From: Bog-756 sp963737625
GTDB lineage: Bacteria > Actinomycetota > Acidimicrobiia > Acidimicrobiales > RAAP-2
DNA length: 64,000 bases
Assembly: GCA_963737625.1 (NCBI GenBank)
Contig: CAVTTK010000002.1
Location: 124,001 to 188,000 of the forward strand
Direction: 5' to 3'
Below the pieces are notes generated by a model. It was not told where the DNA came from. It searched no databases and saw only the letters and a program-made list of their open reading frames with translations. The stretch's first letter is position 1. Every line of letters starts with the position of its first letter. A program made the position numbers and the translations under genes. This document shows positions 41,155-50,160 of this stretch, one piece after another.

Positions 41155-41937
41155 GTGCCCGAGATGCTCGAAGTCGAGACGTACCGCCAACTGGCCGTGG
41201 GCGCCCTCGACCGGACGATCGCCTCCGTTGCCAGTCCGGATGCCTGGTTCCTCAAGGGTGCGGCCACCGGACCGTCACTGCGGCGGGCGCTGGTGGGGAA
41301 CAGATTCGTGGCCGCACGGCGGATCGGGAAGCTCCTCTTGTTGGATGTCGACGCCGGTCCCACGGTGGGCATCCGGTTCGGGATGACCGGCACGCTGATC
41401 GTCGACGACCGGGCGGGCGTGGACCAGATGTACTACGCCCCGAGGCGCCGCGACCCGGTGTGGGACCGGTGGAAGGTCCGGTTCGAGGACGGCGGCTCCC
41501 TGGTGGTCGAGGACCCGAGGCGGCTGGGCGGGGTGCTGCTCGACCCGGACGTGTCGGGGCTCGGGCCCGATGCCATGGCCATCACCCGGGCGGAATTGGC
41601 GACCACGCTGGGGGGTTCGAGGGGACCCCTCAAGGCCCGGCTGATGGACCAGTCGAGGGTGGCCGGCATCGGGAACCTCATCGCCGACGAGCTGCTGTGG
41701 CGGGCCGGCCTCTCACCGCTCCGACCGTCGAACTCCCTCAGTCCCAACGAGGTCCGGCGCCTCCACCGGCATCTGGGCACGACCCTCGCCGACCTCACCC
41801 GGGGCGGTGGCTCCCACACCGGTCGCCTCATGGACGAGCGCCAGACCGGCGGCCGATGCCCGCGGGACGGGAGCGAGCTGATCCGGTCGACGGTGGGGGG
41901 GCGCACCTCGTGGTGGTGCCCCGGCCACCAGGTCTGA
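41155..41937 (+). CDS. Fpg/Nei family DNA glycosylase with altered zinc finger
   Basis: 260 residues. After removal of Met the chain starts PEMLEVE, giving the catalytic N-terminal Pro and the Glu of the family; GKLLLLDV near residue 60 supplies the conserved Lys, and the helix-two-turn-helix text LMDQSRVAGIGNLIADELLWRAGLSP lies near 163. The C-terminal finger reads CPRDGSEL ... RTSWWCPGHQ: the usual C-x2-C/C-x2-C is C-x2-D/C-x2-H, while the DNA-contacting Arg remains. It would excise oxidised bases with beta/delta-lyase activity. Whether it prefers 8-oxoguanine (Fpg) or pyrimidines (Nei) is not clear. Confidence 0.86.
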   Translation: MPEMLEVETYRQLAVGALDRTIASVASPDAWFLKGAATGPSLRRALVGNRFVAARRIGKLLLLDVDAGPTVGIRFGMTGTLIVDDRAGVDQMYYAPRRRDPVWDRWKVRFEDGGSLVVEDPRRLGGVLLDPDVSGLGPDAMAITRAELATTLGGSRGPLKARLMDQSRVAGIGNLIADELLWRAGLSPLRPSNSLSPNEVRRLHRHLGTTLADLTRGGGSHTGRLMDERQTGGRCPRDGSELIRSTVGGRTSWWCPGHQV

Positions 41938-41941
41938 GTCC

Positions 41942-41959
41942 CGGACCGGGCCCGGTCCG
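41942..41959. terminator. Bidirectional hairpin between convergent genes
   Basis: CGGACCGGGCCCGGTCCG is a perfect 18-base palindrome, five bases after the glycosylase stop and 51 bases from the end of the convergent bcp gene. Confidence 0.55.
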
Positions 41960-42009
41960 ACCCCGATCTCGGCCCGACACCGTCCGACAGGGTGCTCGGT
42001 CCCCGGTGC

Positions 42010-42474
42010 TCAGCCCTCCAGCTCGGCCAGGACCTTGGCGGCGTGGCCGTCCGCCTTCACGTGGTACCAGGGTCGGGCGATGGTGCCGTCGGCGGCGATG
42101 AGGAAGGTGGACCGGATGACCCCGATGGACTTCTTGCCGTAGAGGGTCTTCTCACCCCAGGCGCCGTAGGCCTCACCCACCGCGTGGTCGGCATCGGTGA
42201 GCAGGGGGAAGGTCAGGCCGTACTTGGCCCGGAACTTCTGGTGCTTCTCGGCCGTGTCCGCCGACACCCCGAGGACGGGCACCTTGGCCTTGGCGAAGGC
42301 GTGAAGGTTGTCGTTGAACTGGCACGCCTCCTTGGTGCATCCCGGCGTGTCGTCGCGCGGGTAGAAGTAGAGGACGAATCGCTTCCCGGCGAAGTCCTTG
42401 GAGGAGACCGTCTTGCCGTCCTGGTCGGGGAGGGTGAAGGCGGGGGCCTTGTCGCCGGCTTCGAGCTTTCCCAT
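42010..42474 (-). CDS. bcp: Thioredoxin-dependent thiol peroxidase (Bcp/PrxQ)
   Basis: 154 residues. The active site YFYPRDDTPGCTKEACQFND gives peroxidatic Cys near residue 46 and the resolving Cys five residues later, as in alpha-type Bcp. It reduces hydrogen peroxide and organic peroxides with thioredoxin. The ATG at 42474 has AAAGGAAG about eight bases upstream. A second peroxiredoxin of the same class is encoded near 51.4 kb. Confidence 0.93.
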   Translation of the reverse strand: MGKLEAGDKAPAFTLPDQDGKTVSSKDFAGKRFVLYFYPRDDTPGCTKEACQFNDNLHAFAKAKVPVLGVSADTAEKHQKFRAKYGLTFPLLTDADHAVGEAYGAWGEKTLYGKKSIGVIRSTFLIAADGTIARPWYHVKADGHAAKVLAELEG

Positions 42475-42609
42475 GGTCGGCTTCCTTTCGTGGGGGTGGG
42501 CCGGGCCTGGGTCGGCCCGGGCGTCACCACAGGGTAGGGGCTGGAATGCGACCGGGCATCCAGGGTCCGCCGCACGGCTCGGATCCCGACGCCGCAGGGC
42601 AGCAAGGCC

Positions 42610-42656
42610 TGGCCGAGGCAGATGGCCGAGGCAGATGGCCGAGGGAGATGGCCGAC
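42610..42656. repeat. 13-base tandem repeat, about 3.6 copies
   Basis: Units at 42610, 42623 and 42636 read TGGCCGAGGCAGA, TGGCCGAGGCAGA and TGGCCGAGGGAGA, with a partial fourth from 42649. A 13-base period does not keep a reading frame, so it is not a coding repeat. Confidence 0.8.
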
Positions 42657-42760
42657 TTCTGCCCCGGCCGAGACCATGTCGCTGCTCCCGAACTGCCCGC
42701 CTGACCGGCCTTCTCCCTGGGTCGGTTGCCGTCTGACCTGGTGTAACGCCCGATACCGGG

Positions 42761-42766
42761 TAGACT
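42761..42766 (+). promoter_or_regulatory. -10 box upstream of DEAD-box helicase gene
   Basis: TAGACT. It predicts a start of transcription near 42774, leaving a leader of about 170 bases before the ATG at 42942. A GTG at 42774 is in frame with the helicase, so a leaderless long form is formally possible. Confidence 0.4.
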
Positions 42767-42941
42767 GGTGTTCGTGGTCGAGCTGGTGCTCGGTCACCGG
42801 GGTCTTCCTCATCCTGTTTCCGGCCCGCCGACGCAGTCCGGACGATGGCCCGAGGCGGGCCCGCAGGCATCCGTGAATGGCACGGTGTCGACGGTCGGCT
42901 TCCGGCCGTCACTGAACGATGAGAGAGAGTTTCTGAACCCC

Positions 42942-44180
42942 ATGACCACCATTGCCGATCCGTCGGATCGCGTCTTCGATCCGTCCGATCTCCCACCGGC
43001 CGATGCCGACTCCGCGCCGTCCTTTGCCTCGCTCGGGGTCGACCCGTCCCTGGTCAAGGCCCTGGCCGACCAGGGGATCACCCATACCTTCGCCATCCAG
43101 GCCATGACCGTGGCCGACGCCCTCGCCGGCCGGGATGTCTGCGGCAAGGCCAAGACCGGCTCGGGCAAGACCCTGGCCTTCGGCATCCCGCTCCTCCAAC
43201 GCACCATGGCGGCCCGGTCCACGGAGCCCGGTCGGCCCCGGGCCCTGGTCCTCGTCCCCACCCGAGAGCTGGCCGTGCAGGTGAGTGAAGTCCTGGAGCC
43301 GCTGGCCAACGAGGCCGGCCTCCGCATCGTCGCCGTCTACGGCGGGGCGGACATCGAGCGCCAGGTCAAGAAGCTCCGCCGGGGTGTCGACGTGATCATC
43401 GCCACCCCGGGTCGCCTCATCGACCTCGGTGACCGCGGCGAGCTGTCGGTGGCCGATATCGAGACCTTGGTGCTCGACGAGGCCGACCGGATGGCCGACA
43501 TGGGCTTCATGCCCCAGGTGGAGTGGGTGCTCCGGCGCCTCGAGCGTGAGCACCAGACCCTTCTGTTCTCCGCCACGCTCGACGGTGCCGTGGACCGGCT
43601 GGTGAGCCGGTACCTGAGCGATCCCGTCCTCCACGAGGTGGCCTCGGCCCACACCACGGTCGACGCCATGGAGCACCGGTTCCTCGAGGTGCACCAGATG
43701 GACCGGGTCAAAGTGGCCGCCGCCATCTGTCGGAACTCGGAGAAGACCCTGGTCTTCGTGCGCACCAAGCGGGGTGCCGACCGACTGGTCGAACAGCTCC
43801 GCAAGGAGGGCGTGAGGGCCGATGCCATCCACGGCGACCTCCGCCAGTCGAATCGCGAGCGCACCCTGAAGGACTTCAGCGAGGGCAAGCTCCCCGCTCT
43901 GGTGGCCACCGATGTCGCCGCCCGGGGCCTTGACATCGACATGGTCGACGTCGTCATCCACTTCGACCCGCCCGAGGACCACAAGGCGTACCTCCACCGC
44001 TCGGGCCGCACCGCCCGAGCCGGCGAGGCAGGACTGGTCGTGACCCTGGTCCAGTGGAACCAGGTGCTCGAAATCGAGCGGATCCAGACCCGCATCGGGC
44101 TGCGGTCGCCCATCGTCGAGATCTTCTCCAACGATCCGCGTCTGAAGGACCTGGCCGCGTGGAACCCGCTCGAGGACTGA
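42942..44180 (+). CDS. DEAD-box RNA helicase
   Basis: 412 residues. All helicase motifs are visible: Q-motif FASLGVDPSLVKALADQGI near residue 28, motif I AKTGSGKT (70-77), Ia PTRELA, II DEAD near 180, III SAT, V ATDVAARGLDID and VI HRSGRTAR near 350. The C-terminus ends soon after the helicase core, without the extension of CsdA/DeaD. It probably unwinds RNA in ribosome assembly or cold adaptation. ATG at 42942 follows GAGAGAGAG about ten bases upstream. The long upstream gap suggests control through the leader. Confidence 0.93.
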   Translation: MTTIADPSDRVFDPSDLPPADADSAPSFASLGVDPSLVKALADQGITHTFAIQAMTVADALAGRDVCGKAKTGSGKTLAFGIPLLQRTMAARSTEPGRPRALVLVPTRELAVQVSEVLEPLANEAGLRIVAVYGGADIERQVKKLRRGVDVIIATPGRLIDLGDRGELSVADIETLVLDEADRMADMGFMPQVEWVLRRLEREHQTLLFSATLDGAVDRLVSRYLSDPVLHEVASAHTTVDAMEHRFLEVHQMDRVKVAAAICRNSEKTLVFVRTKRGADRLVEQLRKEGVRADAIHGDLRQSNRERTLKDFSEGKLPALVATDVAARGLDIDMVDVVIHFDPPEDHKAYLHRSGRTARAGEAGLVVTLVQWNQVLEIERIQTRIGLRSPIVEIFSNDPRLKDLAAWNPLED

Positions 44181-44282
44181 TCTCCCCGACAATCCGCCGC
44201 CTGCGCCAGTCCGCGACCCACTCCACGTCCTCCGGCCGGCCGGGCATCATGGCGGACCTGAGCCCCCATCGAGGAGGTCGCT

Positions 44283-45035
44283 GTGCCTGATCATCACTTC
44301 ACCGAGCCCATGACGGTGGGCGCCGACGCCGAGGGGACCGAGCGGATCCTGGTGGTCACGGCCCACCCCGACGACGTGGACTTCGGAGTGGCCGGGTCGG
44401 TGGCCGTGTGGACGGATGCCGGCGTGGAGGTGGCCTACTGCATCGCCACCGACGGCGAAGCCGGCGGCGACGACCGCTCGTTGGCCCGCGCCGACATGGC
44501 CGCCATCCGACGGGGCGAGCAGACCGATGCCGCCGCCCAGGTGGGGGTGAAGGACCTGACCTTCCTCGGCTACCCCGACGGCCGGCTGCAGGCCACGCTC
44601 GATCTCCGCCGGGACATCGCCCGGGTCATCCGACGCTTCCGTCCCGACCGGGTCGTGACCCAATCCCCCGAGCGGAATTGGGCCCGGATCTACGCCAGCC
44701 ATCCGGACCACCTGGCCGCCGGCGAAGCCGCCGCCTGTGCCGTCTATCCCGACGCCCGCAATCCGTTCGCCTTCCCCGAGCTGCTCGACGAAGGCCTGGA
44801 GCCCCACACCGTGCCCGAGATGTGGATCATGACCACCGAGCGCGCCGACCGTGCGGTGGACGCCACCGAGCACTTCGACCGCAAGCTGGCGGCCCTCCGC
44901 TCCCACCGGAGCCAGGTGGGCGACGGCGAGCACCTGGAGAACCTGCTCCGGACCTGGATGTCCGGCACCGCCCTGGCCGCCGGGCTACCGGACGGCCGGC
45001 TGGCCGAGGCCTTCCACGTCGTCTCGACGGCATAG
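44283..45035 (+). CDS. LmbE/PIG-L family zinc deacetylase (MshB/Mca-like)
   Basis: 250 residues. The zinc and catalytic motif VVTAHPDDVDFG lies near residue 22, with the third ligand in ASHPDHLAAGEAA near 139. Family members remove N-acetyl groups from GlcNAc-containing molecules such as mycothiol precursors or conjugates. Whether this one is MshB, Mca or a different deacetylase is open. GTG at 44283 has a GGAGGT ribosome binding site eight bases upstream. It begins a three-gene run with the amidotransferase and hemolysin III genes. Confidence 0.87.
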   Translation: MPDHHFTEPMTVGADAEGTERILVVTAHPDDVDFGVAGSVAVWTDAGVEVAYCIATDGEAGGDDRSLARADMAAIRRGEQTDAAAQVGVKDLTFLGYPDGRLQATLDLRRDIARVIRRFRPDRVVTQSPERNWARIYASHPDHLAAGEAAACAVYPDARNPFAFPELLDEGLEPHTVPEMWIMTTERADRAVDATEHFDRKLAALRSHRSQVGDGEHLENLLRTWMSGTALAAGLPDGRLAEAFHVVSTA

Positions 45036-45055
45036 CGGCGAGAGCGAGCAGCAGC

Positions 45056-45832
45056 GTGACGGACACCCCTGGGACGGCGAGCTGGGTCGTCCTCCAGCAC
45101 GTGGCCCACGAGGGCCCCGGGCTCGTCGCCGATGAGCTCCAACGGGCCGGCCAGTCCCTCAGGGTGGTCCGCCTGGATCTCGGGGAACGGCTGCCTCCGT
45201 CGGGCTCGTTCGCCGGGCTAGTGGCCATGGGAGGCCCCATGGGCGTCCATGACGGCGACGTCCACCGCTGGCTTCCGGGCGAGCGCGATCTGATGGCCGC
45301 CACCATCGCCGACGGGAAGCCGGTGCTCGGTGTGTGCCTCGGGGCGCAGCAACTGGCCATGGCCCTCGGGGCCGAGGTGAGCACCGGGGACCGACCCGAG
45401 ATCGGGCTGGGGCGGGTGGAGCTGACCGGTGCCGGCCGGAAGGATCCGGTGACCGGACCGGAGTACGGCGGTCTTTCGGCCACCACCATCCCGTGCGTGC
45501 ACTGGCACCAGGACACCTTCTCCCTGCCCGACGGTGCGGTCCACCTGGCCGCCTCCCACCTCTTCCCCCACCAGGCCTTCCGCTGGGGCGACCGGGCCTA
45601 CGGGCTGCAGTTCCATGTGGAGGTGGACCAGCGGCTGGCCTCGGCCTGGGCGCCGTTCCTGCCGGCCGGGGTCACGCTCGACCCGGCCCAACTGGCCGGG
45701 GTGGAGACCGTGGGACGCCGGCTGCTCCGTCGATATGTCCAGCGGGCCCTGGCTCCCCCGGGTCCGGCTCCGGCGGGGGTCGGCCCGGCGCAGGCCCTTG
45801 GGGCCGATCGTGCCGGCTCGGTGGACCGGTGA
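45056..45832 (+). CDS. Class I glutamine amidotransferase-like protein
   Basis: 258 residues. Catalytic triad of class I amidotransferases: nucleophile Cys in VLGVCLGAQQLA near residue 90, and His/Glu in GLQFHVEVD near 187. AMGGPMGVHD forms the oxyanion region. It resembles GuaA-like stand-alone amidotransferases that process glutamine conjugates; the real substrate is unknown. GTG at 45056 lies 21 bases after the LmbE stop, and its TGA overlaps the GTG of the hemolysin III gene by four bases. Confidence 0.86.
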   Translation: MTDTPGTASWVVLQHVAHEGPGLVADELQRAGQSLRVVRLDLGERLPPSGSFAGLVAMGGPMGVHDGDVHRWLPGERDLMAATIADGKPVLGVCLGAQQLAMALGAEVSTGDRPEIGLGRVELTGAGRKDPVTGPEYGGLSATTIPCVHWHQDTFSLPDGAVHLAASHLFPHQAFRWGDRAYGLQFHVEVDQRLASAWAPFLPAGVTLDPAQLAGVETVGRRLLRRYVQRALAPPGPAPAGVGPAQALGADRAGSVDR

Positions 45833-46542
45833 ACCGACCGGCCGACGCCCTGGCCCCGGTGCCCGGGCCCGGCAGTCCGGTCGGGCCCGACGGTGCGAGC
45901 GAGGGGGTCAAGCCCCGGCTCCGGGGCGTCTTCCACGAGGTGGCCTTCTTCGCCTCGCTGGTCTCGGGGGCCGCCCTGATCTGGGCCGCCCCGACGACCG
46001 GCTCGAAACTGGTCATGGCGGTGTACGCCGTGTCCATCTCGCTGCTGTTCGGGGTGAGCGCCCTGTTCCACCGGCATACCTGGGGTCCCGTCGGTCGACG
46101 GCGGATGCGCCGGGCCGACCACTCCACCATCTTCATCGCCATCGCCGGCTCGTACACCGCGGTGGCCGGAATCGCCCTCAGCGGGTGGGCCCGCACCGCG
46201 GTGCTGTGCATCGTGTGGGGCGGGGCCGTGGTCGGGATCGCCCTGCGCCAGATGTGGCTGGACGCGCCGAAGTGGGTGATCGCCCTGCCCTACGTGGTGG
46301 TGGGATGGGCCGCCCTGGTCGTACTGCCCCAGCTGTTCCGGGCCCTGGGCGGGGTGGGTTTCGTGCTCCTGCTGATCGGGGGGCTGGCCTACTCGGCGGG
46401 TGCGGTGGTCTACGCCCTGAAGCGGCCCAACCCGGTGCCCGGTGTGTTCGGGTACCACGAGGTCTTCCATGCCTGCACCATCGTGGGGGCCGTCCTGCAC
46501 TTCGTGGTCATTGCCTGGTTCGTCCTGCCCCTGGCCGGATGA
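45829..46542 (+). CDS. Hemolysin III / PAQR-type membrane protein
   Basis: 237 residues. After about 30 residues come seven hydrophobic helices. Family motifs are RGVFHEVAFFAS near residue 32, VSALFHRHTW near 75, ADHSTIFIAIAGSYT near 100 and YHEVFHACTIVGAVLHFVVI near 210, whose His residues form the zinc site of PAQR proteins. Function in bacteria is not settled; membrane homeostasis or hydrolase activity have been proposed. GTG overlaps the amidotransferase stop. Confidence 0.9.
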   Translation: MNRPADALAPVPGPGSPVGPDGASEGVKPRLRGVFHEVAFFASLVSGAALIWAAPTTGSKLVMAVYAVSISLLFGVSALFHRHTWGPVGRRRMRRADHSTIFIAIAGSYTAVAGIALSGWARTAVLCIVWGGAVVGIALRQMWLDAPKWVIALPYVVVGWAALVVLPQLFRALGGVGFVLLLIGGLAYSAGAVVYALKRPNPVPGVFGYHEVFHACTIVGAVLHFVVIAWFVLPLAG

Positions 46543-46588
46543 TGTCGCCCGGGCCGGAAGCCGTCACGGCACGGGGAAACCCTCTGAG

Positions 46589-49285
46589 TCACCCGGCCAT
46601 CTGGCGGAGCATGTAGGGGAGGATGCCGCCGTGGCGGTAGTACTCGGCCTCCATCGGGGTGTCGATGCGCAGCCGGGCCTCGAACTCCACCACGGAGTCC
46701 CCGTCCACCGCCTGCACGGACACGGTCTTCGGCGTCACCCCGTCGTTGAGGGACTCGAGGCCGGTGATGGTGAACACCTCGTGGCCGGTGAGGCCGAGGG
46801 AGGCGGCGTTCTGACCCTCGGCGTACTGGAGCGGAAGCACCCCCATGCCGATGAGGTTGGAGCGGTGGATGCGCTCGTAGCTTTCGGCGATGGCCGCCCG
46901 GATGCCCAGCAGCGACGTGCCCTTGGCCGCCCAGTCCCGGGACGATCCTGAGCCGTACTCCTTGCCGGCCAGCACCACCAGCGGCACGCCCTCGGCGGCA
47001 TAGCGCTGGGCCGCGTCGTAGATGGTGCTCTGCTCACCGTCAGGGAGGTGGAGGGTGATGCCACCCTCGGTGCCCGGGGCCAGTTGGTTGCGCAGGCGGA
47101 CGTTGGCGAAGGTGCCCCGCACCATGACCTCGTGGTTACCCCGTCGGGCGCCGTAGGAGTTGAAGTCGGTTCGCTCCACCCCCTTGTCGGCCAGGTAGTG
47201 CCCGGCCGGCGTGGTCGGACTGATGTTGCCTGCCGGGGAGATGTGGTCGGTGGTGACGCTGTCCCCCAGGAGGGCGAGGACCCGGGCCCCCTCCACGTCG
47301 GTCACCGGTGAGGGCTCCATGGTGAGCCCTTCGAGGAAGGTGGGCCGCAGCACGTAGGTGGAGGCGCCGTCCCAGCTGAAGGTGGTGCCCGTGGCCGTCT
47401 CCACCGCCTGCCACCGCTCGTCGCCGTCGAACACCGCGCCGTACCGCTGGCGGAACATGTCCGAGGTCAGGGAAGTCCGGATGGCCTCGGTGATCTCCTC
47501 GGGCGTCGGCCACAGGTCGGACAGCAGTACGGGCCGCCCGTCCGTGTCGGTGCCCAGTGGGTCGGTGGTCAGGTCGATGTCCATGGTGCCGGCCAGGGCG
47601 TAGGCCACCACCAGGGGGGGAGAGGCCAGGTAGTTCATCCGGACGTCGGGGTGGATGCGCCCTTCGAAGTTGCGATTCCCCGACAGCACCGAGGCCACCG
47701 ACAGATCGTGGTCGTGGACGGCCTCGGAGATCCCGGGCAGCAGGGGACCCGAGTTCCCGATGCAGGTCGTGCAACCGAAACCGACCAGGTCGAAGCCCAG
47801 CTGGGCCAGGGGGTCGGTCAGGCCGGCCCGGTCGAGATAGTCCATGACCACCCGGGACCCCGGGGCCAGGGTGGTCTTGACCCACGGCTTCGGGGTGAGT
47901 CCCCGCTCGACGGCGTGCCGGGCCACCAGACCGGCCGCCACCATGACCTGTGGATTGGAGGTGTTGGTGCAGCTGGTGATGGCGGCGACCACGATGGCCC
48001 CGTCGTCCACCGTCGCTGTCGATCCGTCGGCCAGCGTTGCCGTGCCGTGGCGGGACTCCCGGCCGAGGGCCGAGCGGAAGGCGGTGCCCGCTCCGGTCAG
48101 GGTTACCAGGTCCTGAGGCCGGGCCGGGCCGGCGATGCTGGGCACCACCGTGGACAGGTCCAGCTCGATGGTCTCGGAGTAGACCGGCTCCACCCCGTCG
48201 GCCACGTGGAACATGCCCTGCTCCTTGGCGTAGGCCTCCACCAGGTCGACCTGCTTGTCGTCCCGACCGGTGAATCGCAGGTAGTCGAGGGTGACCTCGT
48301 CGATGGGGAAGATGGCGCAGGTGGCGCCGTACTCGGGGGACATGTTGCCGATGGTGGCCCGGTTGGCCAGGGGCACCGCGGCCACGCCCGGCCCGTAGAA
48401 CTCCACGAACTTGCCCACCACGCCGTGCTGGCGCAGCAGGTGGGTGATGGTGAGCACGAGATCCGTGGCGGTGGTCCCCACGGGCTGTTCCCCGGTGAGC
48501 CGGAAGCCCACCACGGGCGGGAGGAGCAGGGACAGGGGCTGGCCGAGCATGGCGGCCTCGGCCTCGATGCCGCCCACGCCCCAGCCCAGCACACCGAGGC
48601 CGTTGACCATGGTGGTGTGGGAGTCCGTGCCCACCAGGGTGTCGCAGAAGGCCTCGCCGTCCTCGGTGGCGAACACCACCCGTGACAGGTACTCCAGGTT
48701 GACCTGGTGGCAGATGCCGGTGCCCGGAGGCACCACCCGGAAGCCGTCGAAGGCCTGCTGGGCCCAGCGCAGCAGCTGGTAGCGCTCGATGTTGCGCTGG
48801 TACTCGATGTCCACGTTCACGTCGTAGGACTCGGGGCGACCGGACGACTCGGCGATCACCGAGTGATCGATGACCAGCTCCACCGGCACGAGGGGGTTGA
48901 CCTTGGCCGGATCGCCACCGAGCTCGGCCAGGGCGTCGCGCATGGCGGCCAGATCCACGACGCCGGGCACCCCAGTGAAGTCCTGCATGAGCACCCGCTC
49001 GGGGGTGAGAGCGATCTCGGCGGCGTTCTCACTGCCGAACCCGTGCCGTTCGGGGTGATTGCCCCAGCCGGCCACGGCCTCGATGTCGGCGGGCTGGACG
49101 GCCAGTCCGTCCTCGTGGCGGAGCAGGTTCTCCAGCACCACCTTGATGGAGTAGGGGAGCCGGGCCACATCGAACCGGTCAGCCAGGACGTTGATGCGGT
49201 AGATCTGGTAGGTGGCGTCACCGACGGCGAGCGAACCGCGGGCGCCGAAGGAGTCGGGGCCGCCGGGAGTGGGGGTCTGTGCCAT
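46589..49285 (-). CDS. acnA: Aconitate hydratase
   Basis: 898 residues, typical AcnA/IRP1-type length. Cluster cysteines are in ITSCTNTSNPQVM near residue 438 and GCTTCIGNSGPLLP near 503; GSGSSRDWAAKGT near 785 is the swivel-domain substrate motif. It interconverts citrate and isocitrate in the TCA cycle and carries a labile 4Fe-4S cluster. ATG at 49285 starts MAQTPTPGGPDSFGARG; the reading frame stays open upstream but only as shadow of the ABC permease gene. It follows that gene by 50 bases. Confidence 0.95.
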   Translation of the reverse strand: MAQTPTPGGPDSFGARGSLAVGDATYQIYRINVLADRFDVARLPYSIKVVLENLLRHEDGLAVQPADIEAVAGWGNHPERHGFGSENAAEIALTPERVLMQDFTGVPGVVDLAAMRDALAELGGDPAKVNPLVPVELVIDHSVIAESSGRPESYDVNVDIEYQRNIERYQLLRWAQQAFDGFRVVPPGTGICHQVNLEYLSRVVFATEDGEAFCDTLVGTDSHTTMVNGLGVLGWGVGGIEAEAAMLGQPLSLLLPPVVGFRLTGEQPVGTTATDLVLTITHLLRQHGVVGKFVEFYGPGVAAVPLANRATIGNMSPEYGATCAIFPIDEVTLDYLRFTGRDDKQVDLVEAYAKEQGMFHVADGVEPVYSETIELDLSTVVPSIAGPARPQDLVTLTGAGTAFRSALGRESRHGTATLADGSTATVDDGAIVVAAITSCTNTSNPQVMVAAGLVARHAVERGLTPKPWVKTTLAPGSRVVMDYLDRAGLTDPLAQLGFDLVGFGCTTCIGNSGPLLPGISEAVHDHDLSVASVLSGNRNFEGRIHPDVRMNYLASPPLVVAYALAGTMDIDLTTDPLGTDTDGRPVLLSDLWPTPEEITEAIRTSLTSDMFRQRYGAVFDGDERWQAVETATGTTFSWDGASTYVLRPTFLEGLTMEPSPVTDVEGARVLALLGDSVTTDHISPAGNISPTTPAGHYLADKGVERTDFNSYGARRGNHEVMVRGTFANVRLRNQLAPGTEGGITLHLPDGEQSTIYDAAQRYAAEGVPLVVLAGKEYGSGSSRDWAAKGTSLLGIRAAIAESYERIHRSNLIGMGVLPLQYAEGQNAASLGLTGHEVFTITGLESLNDGVTPKTVSVQAVDGDSVVEFEARLRIDTPMEAEYYRHGGILPYMLRQMAG

Positions 49286-49335
49286 GACCCCATTCTGCCA
49301 CCGGTCCGGCCTCGACGGACCAGGCTCCCTCGTCG

Positions 49336-50160
49336 TTAGGTCCGGTTGCGGTAGCGCCGGACGGCCAGCGGGATCAGCAGGATGAGGAAGCCGATCGTCC
49401 AGGCCAGGGTCTGGATGACCCATTTGGATGTGGGCCCCCCGATCATCAGGGCCCGGCAGGCACTGACCGTCACGCTCACCGGCTGGTACGTGGCGAAGCC
49501 CTGGAGCCAACTGGGCATCGAGGCGACCGGGACGAAGGCCGACGACACGAAGATCAGCGGGAAGAGGATGGGGAACGACATCACCTGGGCCGCCTCGGCA
49601 TTGGGGGCGGACAGCCCGATCACGGCGAAGCCCCAGGAGAGGGCGTAGGCGAACAGGAGGATGAGCAGAACGGCGGCAACGTAGGGTAGGACACCGGTGG
49701 TGGGCCGGAATCCCACGGCCAGGCCCACCGCGGTGATGATGATGACGGTGAAGACGTTGCGCACCATGTCTGCCGTGGTCCGGCCAGTCAGCACGGCCGA
49801 GCGCGACATGGGAAGCGCCCGGAACCGTTCGATGAGCCCCTTCTGCAGATCCTCGGCCAAGCCGATGCTGGTGCTGACGGCACCGAAGGCCACGGTCTGG
49901 ACGAACACGCCGGGCATCAGGTAGTTGATGTAACTGCCCCCGGGGACCTTGATGGCCCCGCCGAACACGTACGTGAACAGGAGGACGAACATGATCGGCT
50001 GGACGGTGGAGAAGAACAGCTGCTCGGGGATGCGCAGGAGGGCCAACAGATTGCGCTGGGTGATGGTGAGCGTGTCGGACACCGCCCAACGAAGCCGGGA
50101 CCCGACAGAGTGGGCGGGGGGCGCTCCGGACACGGACGGTGCCGTGATGGTGGTGGTCAT
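49336..50160 (-). CDS. ABC-2 type exporter membrane protein (DrrB-like)
   Basis: 274 residues with six membrane helices. After a Thr-rich N-terminus comes TQRNLLALLRIPEQLFFSTVQPIMFVLLF, then the ABC-2 signature GLIERFRALPMSRSAVLTGR near residue 110. This is the membrane subunit of a daunorubicin-type drug or lipid exporter. ATG at 50160 overlaps the stop of the ATPase gene by four bases. The exported compound is not known. Confidence 0.88.
   Translation of the reverse strand: MTTTITAPSVSGAPPAHSVGSRLRWAVSDTLTITQRNLLALLRIPEQLFFSTVQPIMFVLLFTYVFGGAIKVPGGSYINYLMPGVFVQTVAFGAVSTSIGLAEDLQKGLIERFRALPMSRSAVLTGRTTADMVRNVFTVIIITAVGLAVGFRPTTGVLPYVAAVLLILLFAYALSWGFAVIGLSAPNAEAAQVMSFPILFPLIFVSSAFVPVASMPSWLQGFATYQPVSVTVSACRALMIGGPTSKWVIQTLAWTIGFLILLIPLAVRRYRNRT

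Larger units (their letters stand above)
42475..42941. other. 467-base gap upstream of the helicase gene
   Basis: No convincing gene. It holds a 13-base tandem repeat, the bcp leader, and a TAGACT box before the helicase gene. From 42774 an in-frame open stretch reaches the helicase ATG, but its codon use (several T- or A-ending codons, AGA) is unlike real genes here, so it reads as an untranslated leader. Confidence 0.5.

Noticed and set aside
39861..42101. 746-codon plus-strand open frame over the FrhB-like gene
   Set aside because: Antisense shadow; it also runs in the wrong frame through the DNA glycosylase gene.
42774..42941. In-frame N-terminal extension of the DEAD-box helicase
   Set aside because: Codon use departs from coding sequence here and the conserved protein starts after ATG 42942, which has a purine-rich site upstream.
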